In this document: positions 33,159 through 41,943 of the stretch, piece after piece
Numbering within the stretch: the stretch's first letter is position 1
Layout of the letters: the number at the start of each line of letters is the position of its first letter
Source: CAZTQN01 sp964615765
GTDB taxonomy: Bacteria > Planctomycetota > Phycisphaerae > Phycisphaerales > UBA1924
NCBI GenBank assembly: GCA_964615765.1
Contig: CAZTQN010000026.1
Location: 1-59,429 of the forward strand
Direction of reading: 5' to 3'
DNA: 59,429 nucleotides
The notes under the pieces: model-generated
The model's input: the letters and a program-made list of their open reading frames with translations, nothing else
The model's database searches: none
Told to the model about the DNA's origin: nothing
Made by a program: the position numbers and the translations under genes

Positions 33159-34175
33159 ATGCCGGACGTTCTTGATCAATCCGAGATTGACGCACTGCTC
33201 GCAGCGGTCGATTCCGGCGAGGTGGAGCAGGAAGCCTCTACGCTGCAAATCTTCTCGCGGCACCGCAAGGACCTCGAGTCCGTCGAGGTGCGTCCGTACG
33301 ACTTCAAGCGCCCCGAGCGCGTCAGCAAGGACCAGATGCGGGCCCTGCAGACGCTGCACGAGGCGTTTGCGCGAAACTTCGGGGCCGCGATGTCCGGCTT
33401 CCTGCGCACCATCGTCGAAGTGCGCGTCGCCAACTGCGAGCAGATGACGTACGCCGAGTTCATCGGCGGCCTGCCGAACCCGACGAGTTTCAACCTCATT
33501 AACCCCAAGCCGCTGGACGGGCAGATCTGCCTGGAGATCTCGCCGCTGATCATTTATCCGATCATCGACCGCCTGCTGGGCGGGACCAACGCGGACCTCT
33601 TCATCCCGCAGCGCCCGATGACGCTGATCGAGACGCGCCTGATCGGGAATGTGACGGCCCGCGGGCTGGCCGCCTTGAGCGAAGCGTGGCAGACGGTCAA
33701 GGCGATGACGTTCGAGATCACGGCGACGGAGAGCAACCCGCAACTGGTGCAGATCGTGCCGCCCAACGAGGTGGTCATCGTCATCGGGTTCGAGCTCAAG
33801 ATGGGCAACCGCGCGGGGACGATGAACCTGTGCATCCCCTACAACGTGGTCGAGCCGATCATGGACGAGCTCAGCAAGCAGAGCTGGTTCAACACGACCA
33901 AGAACGCCCGCCTGCCGGAGATGCAGCAGCGCATCGAGGGGCAACTGGCCCACGCCCCGCTGACGGTGACGGCCCTGCTCGCCGAGACGACCATCACCCT
34001 GCGCGACCTGGCCAACCTGGCGGTGGGGGATCTGATCGTGACGGAGAAGGACGCGCGTCAGCCGGCCGTGGTGTGCGTCGAGGACGAAAAGTCCTTCCTG
34101 GCCCACATCGGGCAGTTCAACGGGCAGCGGGCGCTGCGGATTGTGCGCCCGGTCGGGCTGTCGGACAGGGTGTAG
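33159..34175 (+). CDS. fliM: Flagellar motor switch protein FliM
   Basis: A 338-residue protein, the usual FliM length. The N-terminal DQSEIDALLAAV is the CheY-P binding motif, YDFKRPERVSKDQM leads into the CheC-like middle domain, and the C-terminal SpoA/FliN-like domain includes LGDLAVGD-type sequence (RDLANLAVGDLIV). It forms part of the C-ring controlling flagellar rotation. No other flagellar or chemotaxis gene is in the window, so it is an orphan gene here, although it appears intact. The ATG at 33159 starts right at the conserved motif. Confidence 0.92.
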   Translation: MPDVLDQSEIDALLAAVDSGEVEQEASTLQIFSRHRKDLESVEVRPYDFKRPERVSKDQMRALQTLHEAFARNFGAAMSGFLRTIVEVRVANCEQMTYAEFIGGLPNPTSFNLINPKPLDGQICLEISPLIIYPIIDRLLGGTNADLFIPQRPMTLIETRLIGNVTARGLAALSEAWQTVKAMTFEITATESNPQLVQIVPPNEVVIVIGFELKMGNRAGTMNLCIPYNVVEPIMDELSKQSWFNTTKNARLPEMQQRIEGQLAHAPLTVTALLAETTITLRDLANLAVGDLIVTEKDARQPAVVCVEDEKSFLAHIGQFNGQRALRIVRPVGLSDRV

Positions 34176-34648
34176 CCCGTGCGGCCTCCCGGCTTTCGGG
34201 GGGTTGGCTTGGTGTGGATGACGGATTGGATACGGACACAACGGTCGCGTGGTCGTGCTTGACCAATCCCGTGCGCAATCCTTACACTGTGGTTGTTCGT
34301 GAGTGTCCGCTCGCAGAGAAGGGCTATGGCGTGGAAATGGTGACCAGCCATGCTTGTTGAGGCGCCGGTGATGATCGAGGCGGGACGTTGTCCTGCCCGT
34401 CGCACTGGCCCGACCGGCCGCGGGGCGCATCGTTTGGATGCGTCGTCTTGCGGTCGGTGGCGGCGATGCGGGTCCGAAGGTCTGCGCGGCTGACGCCGCG
34501 TGACCCAGCGGCCCCGCACTGCCGGGGCCTCGACAGATTTCAAGCGGTGGGACACCCGCGGGACGCGGCGGTCGTGGCGTTGTCGCCGGGGCTCCGCGGG
34601 ACGGGCAAACGACATTTCGACAACTCGAAGCACTCCGGAGACAGGCGC
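34176..34648 (+). other. Long leader region upstream of nusA
   Basis: 473 bp between fliM and nusA with no RimP-like gene, which usually precedes nusA. It contains a good promoter (listed separately), which would give a leader of about 350 bases, and a possible five-codon reading frame at 34326 (M-A-W-K-W). Another start at 34350 opens a frame of about 47 codons with no recognisable product. Confidence 0.5.
34259..34288 (+). promoter_or_regulatory. Predicted sigma-70 promoter upstream of nusA
   Basis: TTGACC (34259-34264), 18-base spacer and TACACT (34283-34288). It is one of the best -35/-10 pairs in this GC-rich window. It would drive the nusA-infB cluster. Confidence 0.6.
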
Positions 34649-36085
34649 GTGAACACCCAGGAAATGATGCGGATCCTCGACTCGATCGCCCGTGATCGCA
34701 AGATCGACAAGGCGACGTTGATCCGCGACCTTGAGCAGGCGATGGTGTCCGCGGCCCGCAAGCACTACAACACGCTGGACACCGAAGAGTTCGCTTGCAC
34801 GTTCGACCCGGTGACGGGGCAGTTGTCGCTGTTGCGCCACGGGGAGCCGCTCGCGATCTCGCCGCAGGACCTGGGGCGCATCGCGGCCCAGACGTTCAAG
34901 CAGGTGATGATCCAGCGGTTCCGCGACGACGAGCGGCAGAGCGTGCTGGACGAGTTCTCCAAGCGCGTGGGCGACATCGTGACCGGGACGGTGCAGCGGT
35001 ATGAGGGCGGGAGCCTGGTGGTGACGGTCGACCGGGCCGAGGCGTTCATGCCGCGGAGCGAGCAGATCCCCGGGGAGCAGTTCCAGGCGGGGGACCGGGT
35101 GCGGTGCCTGATCCTGGACGTGCGGGACGTTGGGAACCAGGTCAAGATCGTGCTGTCGCGCAGCCACCCGGACTTCATCAAGCGGCTGTTCGAGGTGGAA
35201 GTGCCGGAAGTCAACGAGCGGATCATCGAGATCAAGGCGATGGCGCGCGAGGCGGGGTACCGGACGAAGATCGCCGTCTCGAGCGTGGACAGCAAGGTCG
35301 ACGCGGTCGGGGCGTGCGTGGGGGTGCGCGGGTCGCGCATCAAGAACATCGTCGACGAGCTCAACGGCGAGAAGATCGACATCGTCCGCTGGAACGAGTC
35401 GAGCCAGATCCTGATCCAGAACGCGCTCAAGCCGGCGGAAGTCGCGGAAATCTCGCTGTGCTTCGAGCTCGGGCGGGCGACGGTGGTCGTGCGCGACGAT
35501 CAGCTCAGCCTGGCGATCGGCAAGCGCGGGCAGAACGTGCGTCTGGCGGCCCGCCTGACGGGCTGGGACATCGACATCCTCACGCCGGAAGAGTTCAACA
35601 AGAACCTCGAGATCATGAGCCAGACGCTGCAGAGCGTCGAGGGTGTGACGGAAGAGATGGCCGACCGGCTGGCGGCCTTGGGCATGATCAGCGTGTTCGA
35701 CGTCGAGGAAGTCGGGAGCGAGGTGCTCAAGGAGCAGCTCGGCCTGGCGCCGGACGTGGTGACGCGCGTGCTGGAGATCGTGGCGGTCAAGGCGAAGGAA
35801 GTCGCCGAGCAGCAGCAGAAGGACAAGGAACTCGCCGAGCAGCGCAAGCGCGACGACGAAGAAGCGGCCCGGCGGCTCTTGGCCGGGGAGCCCGGCGGGC
35901 TGGCCGGCGGGCTGGGCGGCGACGGGTTCAACGCGGACGCGGCGGCGGCGGCGATCCTGCGGGCCGGGGGCTTCGCCCCGCCCGTCGGGGCGACCGCGGA
36001 CGCTGACGCCCGGGCGGCGGATCTTCTCGCCGGTCCGGGCGGTGGTGGGGGGGCTTCGGGGGACGCCGAGGGGCGTCCCGCGTAA
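34649..36085 (+). CDS. nusA: Transcription termination/antitermination factor NusA
   Basis: A 478-residue RNA-polymerase-binding factor acting in pausing, termination and antitermination. In order: the N-terminal RNAP-binding domain (LDSIARDRKIDKATLIRDLE), an S1 domain (GDIVTGTVQRYEGGSLVVTV), two KH domains (GACVGVRGSRIKNIVDELNG, and LAIGKRGQNVRLAARLTGWD), then a helix-hairpin-helix-like stretch (VEGVTEEMADRLAALGMISV) and a charged coiled region with a glycine/alanine-rich tail. GTG at 34649 with GGAG nine bases upstream is the start; the longer open frame upstream is not NusA-like. infB follows after 181 bp. Confidence 0.93.
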   Translation: MNTQEMMRILDSIARDRKIDKATLIRDLEQAMVSAARKHYNTLDTEEFACTFDPVTGQLSLLRHGEPLAISPQDLGRIAAQTFKQVMIQRFRDDERQSVLDEFSKRVGDIVTGTVQRYEGGSLVVTVDRAEAFMPRSEQIPGEQFQAGDRVRCLILDVRDVGNQVKIVLSRSHPDFIKRLFEVEVPEVNERIIEIKAMAREAGYRTKIAVSSVDSKVDAVGACVGVRGSRIKNIVDELNGEKIDIVRWNESSQILIQNALKPAEVAEISLCFELGRATVVVRDDQLSLAIGKRGQNVRLAARLTGWDIDILTPEEFNKNLEIMSQTLQSVEGVTEEMADRLAALGMISVFDVEEVGSEVLKEQLGLAPDVVTRVLEIVAVKAKEVAEQQQKDKELAEQRKRDDEEAARRLLAGEPGGLAGGLGGDGFNADAAAAAILRAGGFAPPVGATADADARAADLLAGPGGGGGASGDAEGRPA

Positions 36086-36201
36086 GGCTTGCATAAAGGT
36101 TGACCGCCCGGGCCCGTCCGGGTGCGCACGACCGGAATTTTCGGGCAGAGTGTCAACAGCGGCCGGGATGTTGCGGGACAGGTCCGGCCGGACGGTTTGA
36201 A

Positions 36202-36239
36202 GGGCGGGGTGGGGGGGGTCGGGTGGGGGTGGGGTGGGG
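36202..36239 (+). promoter_or_regulatory. G-quadruplex-like tract in the infB leader
   Basis: Runs of three to eight G (GGG, GGGG, G8, GGG, G5, GGGG, GGGG) are separated by one or two bases. The tract ends 27 bases before the infB start codon on the coding strand, so it would be in the nusA-infB mRNA. The sequence meets the usual quadruplex rule several times over. Confidence 0.55.
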
Positions 36240-36266
36240 TTGAGGTCGGGCGAAGCGGAGTCACGA

Positions 36267-39200
36267 TTGGCCAAGCGCATCTCGGATATCTCGAAGGAAC
36301 TGGGCGTCTCGTCGAAGGCGATCATCGACAAGTGCCTGCTCGAAGGTGTTCCCGCGGAGATTGTCAAGGGGCACATGAGCACGGTGTCGGCCGGGCTCGA
36401 GGCGAGCATCAAGGAATGGTTCAGTTCCGGTGGTGTGGCGACGGCGGTCGAGACGACCGAGCACCTGGACGTTGACAAGGTCAAGGCCAAGTCGCCCCCC
36501 CGCGCGCGCACGAAGAAGGCCAAGACGTCGGAAGGCGGCGCGGAGACCAGCAACGGCGAAGCGTCGCCCCCGGCGACGGTGGAGCGGGTTGAGCCCAAGC
36601 CCGCCCCGACGGAAGAGCCGGCCAGCAAGCCGGTGGTGAATGAAGAGCCGGCGACGGCCCCGGCGGCGGCCGCTCCCGCGGCTCCGGCCCCGGCGGCCCC
36701 GACGACCCCGGCGGTGACGACGCCGCAGCCCCCGCGCGAACCGGTCATGCCGGCGGGCCTGCGCTCCACGCTGCGTCCTTCGGCCCCGACGCCCCCGCGC
36801 GGGCCGATCCGCCCGGTGCAGGTCGATCGTCCGAACCTCGGCGGGCCGGTGACGCCGCCCGCGCCGGCGCCGGCAGGCCCCTCGCAACGCACGGGTGGAC
36901 CGGGCGCCCCCGGCGGGCCGAACGAACTGCGTCCGGCGGCGCATCATGGTCCGGGTGGCCAGGGCGGACCGGGCGGTTCGCAGGAATCTGGCGGGCCGGG
37001 CGGTCCGAGCGGTCCGGGCGGTTCGGGCACGGGCCGGGCCGGTGGTCCGGGTGGGCACGGCGGGTATACCGGGCCGCTGGGTCCGGGTGCGATCCGTGGC
37101 CCGAGCCGTCCTGCGCAGATGAACGTGCCGACGCGGCCGACGGTGATTGCGCCGGCCGGTCCGAAGCTGGTCGAGAAGCAGCAGGTGAAGCTGGCGGGCC
37201 CGAAGGTGGTCCGCGTGGAGGCGCCGGAAGTGATCGCGCGGCCGCGGACGCGGCGCGACGGTCCGGGCGAGGGCGGGCCGCGTGGTCCTGGTGGGGCCGG
37301 CGGGGACGACGATCGTCGTCGTGGCGGCGGCGGCGCGGGGACGACGACGCGCCGCAAGGACGCGGAGCGTGCCGGCGTGCCGGCGCGGCGTCGCGGGCTT
37401 GCCGAGAAGCCCGGCGAGAGCACGGGCGGGATGTGGCGTGAGCAGGACTTGGCCGAGCGTGAGGCACGCCTCAGCCGCGCGACCGGGTTCCTCAAGGCCA
37501 AGCGGCAGGCGCTGCGGAAGCAGGGGCACGGTCAGGGCGGGGAGCGAGCGCAGAGCGCGGCGGAGACGGGCGGTCGGATCGCGATCGTGGCGCCGTTCAC
37601 GATCAAGGACCTGTCGGGCGCCACGGGCGTGAAGGCCGCGGACATCATCAAGAAGCTGTTCATGCAAGGGGTGATGGCGACGGTGAACTCGGGCATCGAC
37701 CCGGAGAAGGCGCAGGAAATCATGATGGACTTCGACATCGAGCTCGAAGTCCAGTCCGCGAAGACCGCCGAAGAAGTCGTGAGCGAGCAGTTCGCGGATC
37801 GTGAGCAGGTGGACGTGCGTTCGCGCGGGCCGATCGTGACGATCCTCGGGCACGTCGACCACGGGAAGACGTCGCTTCTGGACAAGATCCGCAACGCGAA
37901 CGTCGCGGCGGGCGAGGCGGGCGGGATCACGCAGAAGACCAGCGCGTTCCGCGTGCCCGTGACCATCGGCGGGACGGAGAAGCAGATCCTGTTCCTGGAT
38001 ACGCCGGGCCACGAGGCGTTCACGAGCATGCGTGCCCGCGGTGCGCAGGTGACGGACATCGTCGTGCTGGTGGTGTCGGCGCCGGAAGGCGTGATGCCGC
38101 AGACCATCGAGAGCATCAACCACGCGAAGGCGGCCCAGGTGCCGATCGTGGTGGCGCTGAACAAGATCGATCGTCCGGACGCCACGGACGCGAAGGTGAA
38201 CCAGACGCTGGGCGAGCTGGCGGCGGCCGGGCTGAACCCGGTGGAGTGGGGCGGGGATGTGGAAGTCATCCGCACGTCGGCGACGCGCGGGGACGGGATC
38301 GAGAAGCTGCTGGAAGTGCTGGACCTTCAGGGCGAACTGCTGGAACTGAAGGCGGACTACGGCGGCCCGGCCCGCGGGAGCGTGGTCGAGGCGCGCGTCG
38401 AGGAAGGGCGCGGGGCCGTCGCGGACATCATCGTGCAGGACGGCGAGCTCAACGTCGGGGACTTCGTCGTCGCCGGCCGTGCGTTCGGGCGCGTGCGCGA
38501 CATCGTTGACGACCGGAGCAAGCGGCACAAGTCGATCGGCCCGGCGACGGTGGCCCGGATCAGCGGGATCGACGAGGTTCCGGACGCGGGCGACAAGTTC
38601 TACGTGGTCGACACGCTGCGCCAGGCCCAGGAAGCCGCGGAGCAGCGCCGCGAGCGCGACCGCGACGCGGAACTCTCCAAGCCCAAGGTGACGCTGGACA
38701 GCCTGCTCTCGCAGATGAAGGAGAGCGACGTCAAGGAGATCCTGGTCGTCCTGAAGGCGGACGTGCAGGGCTCGGTGGACGTCATCAAGAACGAGATCGA
38801 GAAGGTCAAGACCGACGAGGTCAAGTGCCGGGTGCTGCACGCGGCGGTCGGCGGGATCACCGAGAGCGACGCGCTGCTGGCGGACGCCAGCAAGGCGGTC
38901 ATCATCGGGTTCAACGTCATCCCGTCGAACAAGGCGCGGATCCTGGCGGAAGCCAAGGGCGTGGAGATCCGCACGTACCAGGTGATCTACGACATCACGG
39001 ACGACATGCGCAAGGCCGCCGAGGGTCTGCTCGAGCCGGAGATGAAGACGCAGATCCTGGGTCACGCGGAAGTGCGCCAGGTGTTCAAGGTCACGAAGGT
39101 CGGGACGATCGCGGGCTGCTACATCACCGACGGCATGGTGCAGCGCGACGCGCTTATCCGTGTCACCCGCAACGGGATCGTCATCGAGAACAACCGCGTG

Positions 39201-39347
39201 CTGGAGCAGCTCAAGCGGTTCAAGGACGATGCGAAGGAAGTCAAGGCGGGCATGGAGTGCGGCATGAAGATCGTCGGGTACGACGACATCAAGGAAGGCG
39301 ACGTGCTCGAGTGCTACAAGACCGTCGAGGTCAAGCGGACGCTGTGA
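36267..39347 (+). CDS. infB: Translation initiation factor IF-2
   Basis: A 1026-residue GTPase that places initiator tRNA on the 30S subunit. The N-terminus (LAKRISDISKELGVSSKAII) is the IF2-N fold. Residues about 80-420 are a long proline/glycine/alanine-rich linker, including an extreme glycine/proline stretch. The GTPase domain has GHVDHGKT (528-535), DTPGHE (578-583) and NKID (632-635), followed by the C-terminal beta-barrel and IF2-C domains. The start is taken as TTG at 36267, which has GCGGAG six bases upstream and gives the conserved N-terminus; a GTG at 36234 inside the G-tract is unlikely. Confidence 0.93.
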   Translation: MAKRISDISKELGVSSKAIIDKCLLEGVPAEIVKGHMSTVSAGLEASIKEWFSSGGVATAVETTEHLDVDKVKAKSPPRARTKKAKTSEGGAETSNGEASPPATVERVEPKPAPTEEPASKPVVNEEPATAPAAAAPAAPAPAAPTTPAVTTPQPPREPVMPAGLRSTLRPSAPTPPRGPIRPVQVDRPNLGGPVTPPAPAPAGPSQRTGGPGAPGGPNELRPAAHHGPGGQGGPGGSQESGGPGGPSGPGGSGTGRAGGPGGHGGYTGPLGPGAIRGPSRPAQMNVPTRPTVIAPAGPKLVEKQQVKLAGPKVVRVEAPEVIARPRTRRDGPGEGGPRGPGGAGGDDDRRRGGGGAGTTTRRKDAERAGVPARRRGLAEKPGESTGGMWREQDLAEREARLSRATGFLKAKRQALRKQGHGQGGERAQSAAETGGRIAIVAPFTIKDLSGATGVKAADIIKKLFMQGVMATVNSGIDPEKAQEIMMDFDIELEVQSAKTAEEVVSEQFADREQVDVRSRGPIVTILGHVDHGKTSLLDKIRNANVAAGEAGGITQKTSAFRVPVTIGGTEKQILFLDTPGHEAFTSMRARGAQVTDIVVLVVSAPEGVMPQTIESINHAKAAQVPIVVALNKIDRPDATDAKVNQTLGELAAAGLNPVEWGGDVEVIRTSATRGDGIEKLLEVLDLQGELLELKADYGGPARGSVVEARVEEGRGAVADIIVQDGELNVGDFVVAGRAFGRVRDIVDDRSKRHKSIGPATVARISGIDEVPDAGDKFYVVDTLRQAQEAAEQRRERDRDAELSKPKVTLDSLLSQMKESDVKEILVVLKADVQGSVDVIKNEIEKVKTDEVKCRVLHAAVGGITESDALLADASKAVIIGFNVIPSNKARILAEAKGVEIRTYQVIYDITDDMRKAAEGLLEPEMKTQILGHAEVRQVFKVTKVGTIAGCYITDGMVQRDALIRVTRNGIVIENNRVLEQLKRFKDDAKEVKAGMECGMKIVGYDDIKEGDVLECYKTVEVKRTL

Positions 39348-39366
39348 GGGGAAGGGCCAAGGGGCT

Positions 39367-39504
39367 AGGGCCGAGGGCCGGGGCGGTGCCGCACACCGCC
39401 GCGGGCTTGCGGCCCAGCCTTGCCGGCCCGGCCTTCTCCGCGAGCGAGCATCGGCAACGTACCCGCGGCGAGATTGGATTTGATTCGCCTCGGCCCTCGG
39501 CCCT
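39367..39504. repeat. Inverted repeat of AGGGCCGAGGGCCG flanking the infB-DUF503 gap
   Basis: AGGGCCGAGGGCCG (39367-39380) recurs as its exact reverse complement at 39491-39504, a 14-bp perfect inverted repeat spaced by about 110 bp. Degenerate flanking GGGC/GCCC units extend it on both sides. It fills most of the 180-bp gap between infB and the DUF503 gene. Confidence 0.65.
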
Positions 39505-39527
39505 CACCACTCGGCCCATCACTCTCC

Positions 39528-39914
39528 ATGCACATCGGGATCCTTCAGTTCGAGCTCTTTGTGGACCATGCGCAGTCGCTCAAGGACAAGCGGCGGGTGG
39601 TGCGGTCCGTGAAGGATCGGCTGCACCGGGAGCATCAGGTCAGCGTCGCCGAGGTCGGCTCGCTGGACGTGTGGAACCGGGCCGACATGGGGCTGGTCGG
39701 CTGCTCCGGCGATGCGGGGTATCTTTCCGGGATGCTGGAGGCGATCGTGCGGAAACTCGAGGCGCTGCCGGACGCGCGGCTGGGCGCGTTCAGCATGGAG
39801 ATCGTCGGCGCCAAGCAGGTCGCCGGCGGTGACGACGCCGAGCTGTGGACCGAGGGCGAGCGGCGTGACGCCGGCGCGGGCAACGCGGAACCGGACGGGG
39901 GAGGTCGATCTTGA
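39528..39914 (+). CDS. DUF503 family protein
   Basis: A 128-residue protein of the DUF503 (YlxP-like) family, usually found between infB and rbfA, as here. It begins MHIGILQFELFVDHAQSLKD with KRRVVRSVKDRLHREHQVSVAEV and then VGCSGDAGYLSGMLEAIVRK, all family-typical. The C-terminal about 25 residues are a glycine/glutamate-rich tail. Function is unknown; the conserved gene neighbourhood points to ribosome assembly or translation. Its stop overlaps the rbfA TTG start as TTGA. Confidence 0.88.
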   Translation: MHIGILQFELFVDHAQSLKDKRRVVRSVKDRLHREHQVSVAEVGSLDVWNRADMGLVGCSGDAGYLSGMLEAIVRKLEALPDARLGAFSMEIVGAKQVAGGDDAELWTEGERRDAGAGNAEPDGGGRS

Positions 39915-40393
39915 CGCGTGAACGCCGGCCCAGCCACCGGATCGAGCAGTTGCAATCGACGCTTCGGCGTGCGCTGCAGCAGGTGCTAGCGCGCGGTCTG
40001 AACGACCCGCGGGCGCGAGGGATGATCACCGTGACGGGGCTGACGCTCTCGCAGGATCTGCGGGAAGCGACGGTGCTGGTGTCGGTGTTCCCGCACGAGC
40101 ACGAGTCGCTGACGATGCACGCCGTGCGGCACGCGGCCCGGCACATCCGGCGGCAGGCGGGCGAACTGGTCGCGATGGAGAAGGTGCCGGAGCTGCACTT
40201 CAAGCTCGACGTCAGCCTGCGGAAGCAGGCGGAAGTGCTCGACGCGCTGGCGCTGGTGGAGCGGGAGCGCGAGCGGGCCCGCGCGGGCGGGGCGGAGACC
40301 GCGCCGGATCAAGGCGCGCCGGATGAGGACGGCGCGGAGAAGCGTGGCGGCGAGCCGCGGGCGGATGGAGCGAGCGACGGAGGTCGGCCGTGA
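39911..40393 (+). CDS. rbfA: Ribosome-binding factor A
   Basis: A 160-residue RbfA, needed for late 30S maturation and 16S 5'-end processing. The KH-like core includes RIEQLQSTLRRALQQVLARG, DPRARGMITVTGLTLSQDLR, ATVLVSVF and VPELHFKLDVSLRKQAEV. A C-terminal about 40-residue acidic/glycine-rich extension is extra. It starts with TTG overlapping the DUF503 stop, and its own stop overlaps the next gene as GTGA. Tight coupling with both neighbours suggests one operon. Confidence 0.92.
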   Translation: MTRERRPSHRIEQLQSTLRRALQQVLARGLNDPRARGMITVTGLTLSQDLREATVLVSVFPHEHESLTMHAVRHAARHIRRQAGELVAMEKVPELHFKLDVSLRKQAEVLDALALVERERERARAGGAETAPDQGAPDEDGAEKRGGEPRADGASDGGRP

Positions 40394-41115
40394 ACGCGGG
40401 GGAAGCGCGGCGGCGTGCGGCGGAACTGGTTGAGCGGCTGCGCGCCGAGCAGGAGGCCGCGCCCGATGGGGCGGCGGGAACTCCTGCAGAAACGCCGGCG
40501 GCGGATTTGGCGCGGTGCGACCGCGTCACGCGGGAGTTTGTTCGCGCGATGCTGGTGTGGGAGGCGACCGAGGCGCTCGCCGACGGGGCGATGGCGCGGC
40601 TGGCGGCGGGGGTCGTCGATGTCAACGACCTGCGCGTGTGCATGGTCGAGGAGATCGCGGGGATGCTGGGGGCGGCATATCCGATGGCGCGGGACCGGGC
40701 CGGGCGGCTGCGGACGGCGCTCAATGCGCTCTATGCCAAAGAGCACGCCGTGTGCATGGATCACCTGTGCGGGATGAGCGGTGAGGACGCGGCCCAGTAT
40801 CTGCGCGGGTTGACGGGGGCGCCGGGGTTCGTGGTGGCGCGCGTGCTGGTGCGGCTTGACCTCGGGCACGCGGCCCCGGTGGATACGCGGATCGTGGCGC
40901 GGCTTGCGGAGGCGGGCGTTGTCGACGCGGGCGCGGAGCCGGCGGCGGCGGCGGAGGTGCTGGAGGCGGCCGTGGCGCGCGGGCAGATGGGGCGGGCGTA
41001 CAGAGCGCTGCAGGCGTGGTCGGACTTGTCGCCGGTGGTGGTGGACGATCGGGACGAGACGGTGCGTGCGCCGGGGCGGCGTGCGGCGAAGGCGAAGGCC
41101 GAGCCGCGCGGGTGA
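40390..41115 (+). CDS. HhH-GPD-like protein lacking the endonuclease III lysine
   Basis: A 241-residue protein. Residues about 85-185 resemble the helix-hairpin-helix GPD core of endonuclease III: YLRGLTGAPGFVVARVLVRL followed by APVDTRIVARL, which keeps the catalytic-type aspartate (PVDT). The hairpin position that holds the catalytic lysine in Nth is not lysine (F/V here), and no C-terminal iron-sulfur cysteine cluster exists. It is therefore probably not a standard Nth; a glycosylase-like or nucleic-acid-binding role is possible. GTG at 40390 overlaps the rbfA stop by 4 bp, tying it to the ribosome-assembly operon. Confidence 0.55.
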   Translation: MNAGEARRRAAELVERLRAEQEAAPDGAAGTPAETPAADLARCDRVTREFVRAMLVWEATEALADGAMARLAAGVVDVNDLRVCMVEEIAGMLGAAYPMARDRAGRLRTALNALYAKEHAVCMDHLCGMSGEDAAQYLRGLTGAPGFVVARVLVRLDLGHAAPVDTRIVARLAEAGVVDAGAEPAAAAEVLEAAVARGQMGRAYRALQAWSDLSPVVVDDRDETVRAPGRRAAKAKAEPRG

Positions 41116-41153
41116 ACTCGTGTTGATCAGCGGGGCGTGGGCGGAGTTCGAAC

Positions 41154-41924
41154 ATGGCCGGTCACAACAAGTGGAGCAAGGTCAAGCACCGCAAGGCGGT
41201 CGTGGACAAGCGCCGGAGCAAGGCGTGGACGATGTGCTCGCGCGCGATCATCACAGCGGCCCGCACGGGCGGGCCGGACCCGGAGTTCAACTTCGCGCTG
41301 CGTGCCGCGCTTGACGAGGCGCGGTATCACAACGTCCCCAAGGACAACATCGAGCGGGCGATCAAGAAGGGCATCGGCGGGGGCGACGGCGACGATTACG
41401 AGCCGGTGCGGTACGAGGGATACGGACCTGGCGGGATCGCCGTCGTTGTCGAAGCGCTGACGAACAACCGCACGCGCACGGCGGGCGATCTGCGGCTGAT
41501 TTTCGGGCGGCATGGCGGCAACCTGGGCACGACCGGGTGCGTCTCGTTCATGTTCGAGACCAAGGGGCGCATCGCCGTCGCGGGGCGCGCGGCGGACGAG
41601 GAGCGGCTGTTCGAGGTCGCCGCGGGCGCGGGGGCCGACGACCTGAACTTCTCGCCCGATGACGCGGACAACGCCGACGGCGAGTTCACGGTGCTCACGA
41701 GCGTGGCGGCGTATGTCGGTGTTCGGGCGGCGGTCGAGAAGGCCGGGTTCACGATCCGCGAGGCGGCGATCGAGCAGATCCCGACGGGTTTGACGGTGCT
41801 GAGCGGCGAGCCCGCCGCGGCGCTGATCGAGCTGACCGATGCACTCGAAGACAACGACGACGTGAAGAAGGTGTACACCAACGCGGACGTCGCGGACGCG
41901 GCTCTGGCGGGCGAAGAAGAGTGA
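41154..41924 (+). CDS. YebC/PmpR (TACO1) family protein
   Basis: A 256-residue protein of the YebC family. MAGHNKWSKVKHRKAVVDKR is the invariant N-terminus, followed by NVPKDNIERAIKKG, YEGYGPGGIAVVVEALTNNR and GGNLGTTGCVSFMF. The family is annotated as a transcriptional regulator, and recent work on members links it to translation of proline-rich stretches, which would suit the proline-rich proteome and the ribosome-factor neighbours here; that connection is inference. GGAG precedes the ATG. It converges on the pilus operon with 19 bp between stops. Confidence 0.9.
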   Translation: MAGHNKWSKVKHRKAVVDKRRSKAWTMCSRAIITAARTGGPDPEFNFALRAALDEARYHNVPKDNIERAIKKGIGGGDGDDYEPVRYEGYGPGGIAVVVEALTNNRTRTAGDLRLIFGRHGGNLGTTGCVSFMFETKGRIAVAGRAADEERLFEVAAGAGADDLNFSPDDADNADGEFTVLTSVAAYVGVRAAVEKAGFTIREAAIEQIPTGLTVLSGEPAAALIELTDALEDNDDVKKVYTNADVADAALAGEEE

Positions 41925-41943
41925 GTCAAGGGCGCGGGGCGTG

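Noticed and set aside
36261..39065. Long minus-strand open frame (934 codons) opposite infB
   Set aside because: Same shadow effect; IF-2 motifs are complete on the plus strand and the antisense product is low-complexity arginine/histidine-rich.
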